29,022 nt of DNA from CAYFWT01 sp964346955 (GTDB taxonomy: Bacteria > Patescibacteriota > Minisyncoccia > Portnoybacterales > UBA2143): assembly GCA_964346955.1 (NCBI GenBank), contig CAYFWT010000013.1:1-29022 (forward strand), given 5' to 3'. The notes under the pieces were generated by a model. The model worked only from the letters and a program-made list of their open reading frames with translations. It made no database searches and was not told the origin of the DNA. The translations under genes were made by a program, and so were the position numbers. Positions 1 to 6,348 of the stretch are shown here, piece by piece. Position 1 is the stretch's first letter, and every line of letters begins with the position of its first letter.

Positions 1-771
1 ATTTTATTTTTCACTGACCAAGGACGCGTTTTTCAGGCTAAGGCCTACGAGATTCCCGAAGCGAGTAGAGTGGCTCGTGGCCAAGCTATTGTCAATATCC
101 TTCAGCTAAGCTCAGCTGAACAGGTTACCGCCGTTATTGCTATCGGCAAAGACCAAGAGATGAAATATTTGGTTATGGCCACTGAAAATGGTATAATTAA
201 GAGAACGAAGATAGAAGAATTTAGCCATGTTCGAAGAAGTGGTTTGGCGGCCATTAATTTGAGAAAGGGAGATAAGTTAAAGTGGGCCAAGCTTACTTCT
301 GGTCAAGACGAAATTATTTTAGTTACTGCTAAGGGCCAAAGTATCCGTTTTAAGGAAGGCGAGGTCAGGCCAATGGGACGAGCAGCCGCCGGGGTGAAAG
401 GAATTAGTTTGAGGGAAGATGATAAATTGGTTAGAATGGATATAATAGAGAAGGAACTGAGAAATAGAAATTTAAAATTATTGGTGGTCACTGAGGATGG
501 GTTTGGTAAAAAGACTAATTTAAGGTATTATAAATTACAGAAGAGAGGAGGCTTGGGAATCAAGACAGCCAAACTGACTAAAAGAACTGGAGATATTGTC
601 GCTAGTCAGATTTTAAGAGAGGAGCAGGAAGATTTAATCGCCATATCTCAGAAGGGACAAGCTATTAGAACCAAACTTAAAGATATTCCCTCTTTAGGTC
701 GGGCTACCCAAGGGGTTAAAGTTATGAAGGTGGCTAGGGGAGATAAAGTAGCCTCGATAGCCTGTATATAG
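1..771 (+). CDS. gyrA: DNA gyrase subunit A, C-terminal part (5' end outside window)
   Basis: The reading frame is open from base 1 and ends at TAG 769-771, so about 256 residues of the C-terminal domain are visible. GyrA is the breakage-reunion subunit of gyrase; this part wraps DNA as a beta-pinwheel and confers negative supercoiling. Seen: the segment just after the window start reads GRVFQAKAYEIPEASR, close to the usual GyrA GRVYxLKVYEIPEASR. Repeated blade motifs of the type ATENGIIKRT, VTAKGQSIRF, VTEDGFGKKT and ISQKGQAIRT follow. A GyrA-box-like QKRGGLGI is encoded near 538-561, which favours GyrA over ParC. The catalytic tyrosine domain lies upstream of the window. There is no acidic C-terminal tail after the last blade. 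A methyltransferase gene follows 24 bases downstream, with no terminator visible between them. Confidence 0.96.
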   Translation: MLFFTDQGRVFQAKAYEIPEASRVARGQAIVNILQLSSAEQVTAVIAIGKDQEMKYLVMATENGIIKRTKIEEFSHVRRSGLAAINLRKGDKLKWAKLTSGQDEIILVTAKGQSIRFKEGEVRPMGRAAAGVKGISLREDDKLVRMDIIEKELRNRNLKLLVVTEDGFGKKTNLRYYKLQKRGGLGIKTAKLTKRTGDIVASQILREEQEDLIAISQKGQAIRTKLKDIPSLGRATQGVKVMKVARGDKVASIACI

Positions 772-795
772 ATTTAATTAAAAATTAAAAATTTT

Positions 796-1338
796 ATGGA
801 GCAGGGGACTGGTGGCTTTCTCGAGCCAGAAAGCATTTTAGAACAAATAGATATCCGTGACACTATGGAGGTAGCTGATTTTGGTTGTGGTCGCGGATAT
901 TTTGCTATCCCCTTGGCTAAAATAGTTAATCAAGGCATAGTTTATGCCTTTGATGTACTGGGAGAAGCTTTAGAAGCAGTAAGGAGTCAAGCTAAATTAG
1001 AGAAGGTTTCTAACATTAAGACTATTCGTTGTAATCTCGAAATTTTAGAGAGTTCGAAATTAGGAGATGATTCAATGGATTTGGTTATCTTAGCTAATAT
1101 TTTATTTCAATCGCAAAAAAAACCCGAAATTTTAAAGGAAGCTAAGAGGGTTTTAAAAGAGGAGGGAGAATTGATTTTAATCGATTGGATTGCTGGCACT
1201 ACTTTGGCTCCCAAAGATGGCTGGTTGATTTCCAAAAAAGAAGCTCAACAATTAGTTGAAGCTGAGGGATTAGCCCTGGATAGAGAATTGGCCGTAGATA
1301 ATCAGCATTATGGATTAGTTTTTAGAAAACTTGACTAA
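796..1338 (+). CDS. Class I SAM-dependent methyltransferase
   Basis: A 180-residue protein with the Rossmann-type methyltransferase core. Motif I reads VADFGCGRGYFAIPLA near residues 26-41 and binds the methionine part of SAM. An acidic residue ends strand 2 in VYAFDVLGEAL, and a motif IV-like segment DDSMDLVILANILFQ is followed by the VLKEEGELILIDW strand, as in the Methyltransf_11/25 and UbiE-like families. The substrate cannot be told from sequence; in such genomes these short stand-alone enzymes are annotated for small molecules, quinones, RNA or protein. The ATG at 796 lies in an AT-rich stretch without a recognisable ribosome binding site. It probably reads through from gyrA. The stop at 1336-1338 directly abuts an AT-rich inverted repeat. 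Confidence 0.85.
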   Translation: MEQGTGGFLEPESILEQIDIRDTMEVADFGCGRGYFAIPLAKIVNQGIVYAFDVLGEALEAVRSQAKLEKVSNIKTIRCNLEILESSKLGDDSMDLVILANILFQSQKKPEILKEAKRVLKEEGELILIDWIAGTTLAPKDGWLISKKEAQQLVEAEGLALDRELAVDNQHYGLVFRKLD

Positions 1339-1479
1339 AATTTTCAATTTTCAATTTGGCCGAACCATCCCAAGGCCTAACAAACCTATCACAAGATGGG
1401 CTATTATTTAAAAATTGATTAATTGAAAATTCATTGGAAATTGAAAATTGGTAATTGAAAATTATTAGATTTCCTGCTT
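1339..1479. repeat. AT-rich inverted-repeat tract (ATTTTCAATTTTC type)
   Basis: The gene-free stretch begins with tandem copies of TTTTCAATTTTCAATTT (1341-1357) and ends with the opposite orientation, AAATTGAAAATTG and further AATTGAAAATT units (about 1418-1463). The whole interval can fold into an imperfect hairpin. It belongs to a family of similar C/A-left, T/G-right tracts found elsewhere in this window (10058-10115, 12654-12680, 21200-21316, 22548-22650). No promoter is obvious. Confidence 0.75.
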
Positions 1480-2781
1480 GTGCCTAAAGCAAAAATCACC
1501 ACTCTCTATACTATTCTTATCCCCATCCTTATTTTCGGTTTGGCGGCTACTTTCCCTGGCTGCAAGGAAAAGGGACCCAAAAAGGCAGAACTAGAATTTT
1601 GGGGAGTTTTTGATGACTCAGATGTTTTCCGGCCCTTAATTAGTGATTTTAGTAGAGGATTTGCCCAAATTAAAATTAAATATTACAAAAAAAACTATCA
1701 AACTTACGAACAAGATCTCTTAGAAGCAATGGCCAGCGGCCGAGGCCCAGATATTTTTATGATGCACCACACTTGGCTGCCTAGATATGAAGATAAAATT
1801 ATCGCTGCTCCTTCAAAACTACTTCCTCTGAAAGAATTCAAAGACAGCTTTGCTGATGTCGTCATTAATGACTTTGTTAAAGGTAGCTATATCACAGCTA
1901 TTCCTTTGAGCATCGATACTTTAGCTCTTTATTATAATAAAGATATTTTTAATAACAGCGGCATTCCTCAGCCGCCGGCCACCTGGGAAGAACTTCTGAC
2001 TGATGTAGAAAAAACGACCGTTAAAGATGACAGAGGAAATATTATTCGAGGAGGGGCAGCCTTAGGGACAGCTCGTAATGTTAATCGCTCTACTGATATT
2101 CTTTCCCTCTTAATGCTTCAGTCTGGAGCACAAATGGTTAATCCAGAGAGAACTAAAGCTATTTTTAATCAGTCAGTTGACTTTGAAGGAGAAAGATATT
2201 ATCCCGGAGAAAGAGCCCTAGAGTTTTATACTGACTTTGCCAACCCGCTTAAGTCGGTTTATGCCTGGAATACACGAATGCATTATTCTATCGATGCTTT
2301 TTATGAAGGAAAAGTAGCTATGATGTTAAATTATTCTTATCATCTGCCGACTATTCAAGCCAGGTCCCCCTATTTAAACTTTGCCGTTGCTCCAATGCCC
2401 CAGATTAAGACCGCCACCCAAGACGTTAATTACGCTAATTATTGGGGATTGGCTGTTTCTCGTAACTCTCTAAGTTCTGAGACGGCTTGGCAATTTATCA
2501 TTTGGTTGACTCAAAAAGAAAATGCCCAGAAGTATTTATATGCTACTAGAAAACCTCCCGCTCGTCGTGATTTAATTCTTTGGCAGAAGGATGATCCAGA
2601 CTTGGGTATTTTTGCCGAACAGGTATTGACTGCTCACTCTTGGTATCAAGTGGATAACTCAGCTATTGAAACTATTTTAGCTGATGTGATAGAATCAGTA
2701 GTATTAGGTGAGGCAACAGTTGAAGATGCTATTAATAAAGCAGTCAGCCAAGTAACTCTTTTGATGCAGGAGAAAAAGTAA
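1480..2781 (+). CDS. Extracellular solute-binding protein (ABC-type, family 1), probable lipoprotein
   Basis: A 433-residue periplasmic-binding-protein-like product. Seen: a short basic N-terminus, a hydrophobic segment (about residues 8-24) and a cysteine in FPGCKEKG near residue 28 that would be lipidated, although the lipobox is not canonical. The mature part has the family signatures ASGRGPDIFMMHHTWLP (ligand-cleft loop), AIPLSIDTLALYYNKDIF, PPATWEELL and YYANYWGLAVS-like segments (YANYWGLAVS is seen), and a C-terminal helix region with ETAWQFIIWLT. Known: this family captures sugars or other small solutes for importers. Odd: no permease or ATPase gene is next to it; instead three small pilin-like genes follow, the first only four bases after its stop. 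The start is the GTG at 1480, chosen because it precedes the hydrophobic signal; it has no clear ribosome binding site. Confidence 0.88.
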   Translation: MPKAKITTLYTILIPILIFGLAATFPGCKEKGPKKAELEFWGVFDDSDVFRPLISDFSRGFAQIKIKYYKKNYQTYEQDLLEAMASGRGPDIFMMHHTWLPRYEDKIIAAPSKLLPLKEFKDSFADVVINDFVKGSYITAIPLSIDTLALYYNKDIFNNSGIPQPPATWEELLTDVEKTTVKDDRGNIIRGGAALGTARNVNRSTDILSLLMLQSGAQMVNPERTKAIFNQSVDFEGERYYPGERALEFYTDFANPLKSVYAWNTRMHYSIDAFYEGKVAMMLNYSYHLPTIQARSPYLNFAVAPMPQIKTATQDVNYANYWGLAVSRNSLSSETAWQFIIWLTQKENAQKYLYATRKPPARRDLILWQKDDPDLGIFAEQVLTAHSWYQVDNSAIETILADVIESVVLGEATVEDAINKAVSQVTLLMQEKK

Positions 2782-2785
2782 GTCA

Positions 2786-3196
2786 ATGAAAAACTATCAG
2801 AAAATTTTAACCAGTTGTTTAATAATATTTAGTTGTATTTGGGCAGCCAATGCTTGGGCAGCTATAGTTCCTTGCGGCACTGAAGAGAATCCAGAGCCTT
2901 GTGCTCTTTGTCATCTCTGGCAGCTGGGCAGCAATATCATCAACTTTATTGTTTGGCAATTGTCCATTCCTGTGGCCGCTCTTTTATTTATTTCCGCCGG
3001 TGTTATTTTTATGACTTCTGGCGGCAGTGAAGAAAGAGTCGGCTTAGGGAAAAAGATTTTTCTTAATACAGCTATTGGTTTGATTATTGTTTTCTGCTCT
3101 TGGCTTTTAATTGATACTATATTTAAGACTCTGGCCAGCGGAGAATTTAGCGCTGCTTGGAACAAATTTCCTTCTTGTTTAGCACCACCGACTTAA
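2786..3196 (+). CDS. T4SS-pilin-like (VirB2/TrbC type) membrane protein 1
   Basis: A 136-residue secreted or membrane protein with a signal peptide (about residues 1-26, ending AWA-A) and two hydrophobic helices (about 45-72 and 88-110) joined by the short polar loop TSGGSEERVGLGKK. This is the layout of VirB2/TrbC pilins and of the T4SS_pilin family frequent in Patescibacteria. It is cysteine-rich outside the membrane (CGTEENPEPCALC near residues 30-42, and a C-terminal SCLAPPT), so disulphides are likely. It starts four bases after the solute-binding protein gene; AGGAG at 2768-2772 is a rather distant ribosome binding site. No VirB4 or VirB6 gene is in the window, so a complete secretion system cannot be claimed. 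Confidence 0.78.
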   Translation: MKNYQKILTSCLIIFSCIWAANAWAAIVPCGTEENPEPCALCHLWQLGSNIINFIVWQLSIPVAALLFISAGVIFMTSGGSEERVGLGKKIFLNTAIGLIIVFCSWLLIDTIFKTLASGEFSAAWNKFPSCLAPPT

Positions 3197-3207
3197 AAAT
3201 TATATCT

Positions 3208-3573
3208 ATGCTTAGAAATAATTTTAAAAATTTACCCTTTTTATTTTTTATTTTAACATTTTTTATAATTGGTCTGCCGCTGATTGGGATTAAAGCTCAA
3301 GCCCCTCCGCCTACGGAAATAGAGAATCCGCTGGGGACAGAAGATTTTGAGGAATTAGTCAGTCGTATTGCCACTTGGGTTTTTAATATTGGCATTGCCT
3401 TAGCTACGGTGGTCTTTCTTTGGAGCGGTTTTCAGTTTTTGATTTCAGGTGGCAGTGATCCAAAGGTAGCCAAGGCTAAAAAAACAATGTTTTGGGCAGT
3501 GGTTGGTTTAATTATTTGTTTATGTGGGGCAGGTATAACCACCTTGATTAAAGAATTTTTAGGAGCTAGTTAA
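3208..3573 (+). CDS. T4SS-pilin-like (VirB2/TrbC type) membrane protein 2
   Basis: The 121-residue product has a signal peptide (residues about 1-34, ending near KAQA) and two transmembrane helices flanking the loop ISGGSDPKVAKAKKTM. It is a paralogue of the genes before and after it, and the loop motif SGGSxxKVxxAKK is shared. The ATG at 3208 is preferred over a TTG at 3157, because the earlier start would overlap the preceding gene and place a polar stretch before the signal peptide. Eleven bases separate it from the previous stop. Function inferred: subunit of a surface filament or of a membrane channel; no ligand motif is visible. Confidence 0.8.
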   Translation: MLRNNFKNLPFLFFILTFFIIGLPLIGIKAQAPPPTEIENPLGTEDFEELVSRIATWVFNIGIALATVVFLWSGFQFLISGGSDPKVAKAKKTMFWAVVGLIICLCGAGITTLIKEFLGAS

Positions 3574-3591
3574 ATAACTTAAAATTAAAAG

Positions 3592-3602
3592 AAAGGGGGT
3601 GA
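3592..3602 (+). promoter_or_regulatory. Strong ribosome binding site of pilin-like gene 3
   Basis: AAAGGGGGTGA about 10 bases before the ATG at 3613. It stands out because the two preceding paralogues have no comparable site. Confidence 0.7.
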
Positions 3603-3612
3603 ATTAAATTAA

Positions 3613-3948
3613 ATGAAAAGAAAAATTATTGCCGGTCTATCCTTGATGTCTTTATGGGGGTTTGCTTTACCGGTTTTTGCTCAGGTAGAGCCGCCGCCTG
3701 AACCAGTAACTTCTATAGAAGACATAATCAACTTAATAGATACAGCGGCAACTTGGCTTTTCACTATCATTTTAGCTGTTGCCGTAGTTATGTTACTGTA
3801 TGCTGCTTTCAGATGGATGACAGCCGGGGGAGATGAAACAGCCATAGCCTCATCCAGAAAACTGTTAATTTATGCTTTAGTTGGTATCGGTATTGCCTTT
3901 TTGGCTAAGGGTTTAGTTTCAGTAATCAGGCAGTTAGTGGGAGCTTAG
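3613..3948 (+). CDS. T4SS-pilin-like (VirB2/TrbC type) membrane protein 3
   Basis: A 111-residue paralogue: a signal peptide ending near VFAQ (residue about 23), one helix around residues 48-70, the loop TAGGDETAIASSRK, and a second helix around 88-108. Unlike its two partners it is preceded by a strong ribosome binding site, AAAGGGGGTGA at 3592-3602, which suggests a higher translation rate and hence that this copy may be the main structural subunit. The gene ends the transcription unit; a strong hairpin terminator follows at 4018-4047. Family membership is known from the two-helix layout and the GG-containing loop; its partner proteins are not in the window. Confidence 0.8.
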   Translation: MKRKIIAGLSLMSLWGFALPVFAQVEPPPEPVTSIEDIINLIDTAATWLFTIILAVAVVMLLYAAFRWMTAGGDETAIASSRKLLIYALVGIGIAFLAKGLVSVIRQLVGA

Positions 3949-4017
3949 CTAGAGTCTAAAAGAAGATATTTTCAAGGATTGATTTCTAATCCGGCATTTT
4001 TTAGTTTAAAAAAAGAA

Positions 4018-4050
4018 AGCCAGGAAAGCATCTCTGCTTGCCTGGCTTTT
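4018..4050. terminator. Bidirectional intrinsic terminator between convergent units
   Basis: AGCCAGG (4018-4024) pairs with CCTGGCT (4041-4047); the stem can be extended by AAGC/GCTT around the loop ATCTCT. A T-run follows on the plus strand (4047-4050) and an A-run precedes it (4006-4017), so it can serve both the pilin-like genes and the convergent minus-strand membrane protein gene. Confidence 0.85.
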
Positions 4051-4060
4051 GGTGTCTTTA

Positions 4061-5113
4061 TTACCTCCTTCGTTTCCTCCAGGTCTTAATTTGGACCTGG
4101 ACCATCAGCTCTTTCCCTGCGTCATTTTTCAGTTCAATCACCCCGTCACCTACGGCTGACCCAGTTACACAAACTCGCTTCTTGATGAGAAAAGAAGGGA
4201 TCTTTTCCTTATTGATGAACCAGTATTTTCCTGGTGGGGAAGTGAGCTGAGTTAGTCTTATTACCTCGCCTTTCTGGTACCGTAATTGTCGGCCCTTGGC
4301 ATCCTTGCCGACTATCTCCTCTCCGATGGGCAGTTTGAAAATACCAATTAGCTGCCGAACTTTCTTAGGTCGAACTTCCTTAGCTTGGGCTTCAGGCCTA
4401 GACCACAATTTTTTCCAGTTTATCCGCTTTTCCGGTAGCACCGCATATATCTTTTGAATGGTTGCTTTCAACTTGTCTGTTCTTTTCAGCTCGGCCTTCG
4501 AAAGGATTCTCTTCTTGCTCTCCTTGGCGAGCATATTTAGTTCCCTGAGGAAAGGTCTGGCCTGATGGTCTTTGGCGAGCCTCTCGATATTTGCTATAGC
4601 CAGTTCAACTTTCGAGTTCATTAATCTAGAGAGCGCTGCCCTATCCAGGTTAGCGGCAAATTCTCCCCAGAAGAGTCCAAGGCAGATCATTGTTCCGGCA
4701 ATGGCAAATAAATAGACAAACTGCATTTCCAAGAGTATTCGAGAAAGCCGCTTCTCAAAAGGCTTCTTTTTATTGGTGATGCCACATAAGACGAAGACGG
4801 AAAGCTCCAAGGCTAAGAGAGGTTTCCAGTAGACTTTCCAAATTTCTCCCGAGGTCTCCCAAAACAGAAGGGCAAACCCTATATGGAGAAATCCCCAGGC
4901 CACCGGATTGGCAAAGGCAGGCTTGAAATAGTTCCACCAAAAAGGACCTGGACCTAAGTAAATCATTCCTCCTATTAAGATGATAGTCAGCAGGATAAGG
5001 CCTACTAAGATAAGAAGGCCCTTGAAAAGCCCTACTCCTACCATTGAGGAGAAAATGGCTATTACCACAAAGAGTATTCCTAAGACAGTCAATCCGATTC
5101 TATATCTACTCAT
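4061..5113 (-). CDS. Multi-pass membrane protein, partner of SPFH protein; function unknown
   Basis: A 350-residue protein I do not recognise. Five hydrophobic segments lie in the first 155 residues (about 7-28, 32-54, 70-88, 95-112, 128-150). A charged, probably helical region follows (160-230, rich in K, R, E and L), then a compact C-terminal domain with alternating strands (about 250-345) and a very basic tail KTWRKRRR. The ATG overlaps the TGA of the SPFH gene by four bases, so the two are translationally coupled. The ribosome binding site AAAGGAGTGAGGAAAA just before the ATG is strong. Inference: a membrane-anchored partner or effector of the SPFH protein, by analogy with two-gene SPFH modules. 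Codon choice looks more GC-rich than in the flanking genes. Confidence 0.72.
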   Translation of the reverse strand: MSRYRIGLTVLGILFVVIAIFSSMVGVGLFKGLLILVGLILLTIILIGGMIYLGPGPFWWNYFKPAFANPVAWGFLHIGFALLFWETSGEIWKVYWKPLLALELSVFVLCGITNKKKPFEKRLSRILLEMQFVYLFAIAGTMICLGLFWGEFAANLDRAALSRLMNSKVELAIANIERLAKDHQARPFLRELNMLAKESKKRILSKAELKRTDKLKATIQKIYAVLPEKRINWKKLWSRPEAQAKEVRPKKVRQLIGIFKLPIGEEIVGKDAKGRQLRYQKGEVIRLTQLTSPPGKYWFINKEKIPSFLIKKRVCVTGSAVGDGVIELKNDAGKELMVQVQIKTWRKRRR

Positions 5114-6099
5114 TTTTCCTCACTCCTTTCTTTGGCTTCTTGATTCTTTGTCTCTTGATAAGTTCGGACTGCGTTGACTACGATATCAACTAGATTGGTC
5201 ACCACATCCCGAGCCATATCCATCATGACGATTTTGGTTGGGTCGGATTTTGTCGCCTCAATAATCCTGCTCAACTCTACACCTTTATGACGAGCTACCT
5301 CTTTCCTTCTTTTGGTCACTGTTTCGTATTCGGCGGCTGTCCTGACTTCTTCAGGCGGTAAAATCTTTTGGATTTCTATGGCCTCAGCTTTAATGCCCAG
5401 GAAATTCTCGACTTCCTCGTTGAACCTATCTCTCACTTCTCCTCCCATCTTTCGGAGTTGACCCTCAGAAAATTTGGTAAGTTTTTGCTGGGTTTCCTCC
5501 GAACACCTCTGGTTAATGAAAACGGTGGCTGCCTGGTCTTCAAATTCTATTCTGTTGCCATTGACTTTAACCGCAAATAGAGCCGGGTCAGAGACAATCG
5601 TTACGATTCGCCAGTCAATAATAGCTGTTTGATTGTCAGCTGTATTGACGGTAATCGCTTTAGGGTCTCTTGGTTGAGGTGATAAATCGACACAATCAAC
5701 GTCAATGTGAAGAAGATAGGGAAGATACCAATTCCATCCCTCTCTTCTTATTTTGTAGCCAAACCGCCTCCCTTTTTTATCAACCTTATCTATGTTAGAC
5801 CCCCAAGCACTTCTCAAGACCCAAGCATAATTGGCCGGTATATTTCTGACAATCCCGCCGAGAAGCCAATCTTTTCTTTTCTCTTCCTTGACTTCTTCTT
5901 TCTCTCCGGCTTCTTCTCTTTTTTTTGCGGCCATGGCTGCCCCGCCGAATAAAAGAATCAGCAAGAGCAAGGCGACAAATCCAAGGAACAGTTTTGTCCC
6001 AGTGGAGAATTGGATTCGTTGGATAAGAAGATAGCTTCCAAGAACCATGGCCAACATGCCTAAAGTAAACCATCCTTCTCTTTGTAAAAATTCTCTCAT
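5110..6099 (-). CDS. SPFH/band-7 domain membrane protein (stomatin/HflK-like)
   Basis: A 329-residue product. Two hydrophobic segments lie near residues 11-28 and 34-57, followed by a charged linker (KKREEAGEKEEVKEEK) and the band-7 domain (about residues 75-260). The domain has strands such as NTADNQTAIIDWRIV and the segment EVENFLGIKAEAIEIQKILPP, which resembles the usual GIEVxxVxIxxIxxP end of SPFH domains. A helical tail with ARHKGVELSRIIEA follows. Known: SPFH proteins oligomerise on membranes, organise microdomains and often regulate proteases. The start is set at the ATG of 6099, because AAAGGAG (6110-6116) sits eight bases upstream; a GTG at 6108 would overlap that site. Its TGA overlaps the next gene's start. 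It has its own TTGACT/TATAAT promoter at 6192-6220. Confidence 0.9.
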   Translation of the reverse strand: MREFLQREGWFTLGMLAMVLGSYLLIQRIQFSTGTKLFLGFVALLLLILLFGGAAMAAKKREEAGEKEEVKEEKRKDWLLGGIVRNIPANYAWVLRSAWGSNIDKVDKKGRRFGYKIRREGWNWYLPYLLHIDVDCVDLSPQPRDPKAITVNTADNQTAIIDWRIVTIVSDPALFAVKVNGNRIEFEDQAATVFINQRCSEETQQKLTKFSEGQLRKMGGEVRDRFNEEVENFLGIKAEAIEIQKILPPEEVRTAAEYETVTKRRKEVARHKGVELSRIIEATKSDPTKIVMMDMARDVVTNLVDIVVNAVRTYQETKNQEAKERSEEK

Positions 6100-6191
6100 T
6101 GCAATCACTCCTTTCTCTTCAGTAATGAATAGTTATTCTTAAGTTAAAGAACCTATTAAATCCCTCCTTTGGCTAAATTTTATTTTCCCAT

Positions 6192-6220
6192 ATTATATAC
6201 AATATATATAAAAAAGTCAA
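6192..6220 (-). promoter_or_regulatory. Sigma-70-type promoter of the SPFH operon
   Basis: Read on the minus strand: TTGACT (6220-6215), a 17-base spacer, and TATAAT (6197-6192). This is a near-consensus housekeeping promoter and implies a leader of about 85 bases. That leader holds a second, unused AAAGGAGGG sequence around 6166-6175. Confidence 0.8.
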
Positions 6221-6223
6221 GGG

Positions 6224-6252
6224 TTGATTAATATTTTGAAAGGGTTTAGAAT
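6224..6252 (+). promoter_or_regulatory. Promoter of tRNA-Leu
   Basis: TTGATT (6224-6229), a 17-base spacer and TAGAAT (6247-6252), ending eight bases before the tRNA 5' end. It is back to back with the SPFH promoter: the two -35 boxes are only three bases apart. Confidence 0.7.
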
Positions 6253-6260
6253 ACAACTAA

Positions 6261-6344
6261 GCGGACGTAGCCGAATTGGTATAGGCGCATGGCTTAGGAC
6301 CATGTGGGAGTTATCCCGTGTGGGTTCGAGTCCCACCGTCCGCA
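6261..6344 (+). tRNA. tRNA-Leu (anticodon UAG)
   Basis: A type II tRNA of 84 bases. GCGGACG (6261-6267) pairs with CGTCCGC (6337-6343), with discriminator A at 6344. The anticodon loop in GGCTTAGGACC gives TAG, a long variable arm follows, and the T arm is GTGGGTTCGAGTCCCAC. CCA is not encoded (CCG follows). Confidence 0.96.
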
Positions 6345-6348
6345 CCGT

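Noticed and set aside
1480..3948. Complete type IV secretion system
   Set aside because: Only pilin-like proteins are present; no ATPase, channel or coupling protein genes.
4038..4250. Plus-strand open frame starting in the terminator
   Set aside because: Antisense to the C-terminus of the membrane protein gene and starts within the hairpin.
5707..6073. Open frames overlapping the SPFH gene on both strands
   Set aside because: Low-complexity translations without start signals, fully inside a well-supported gene.
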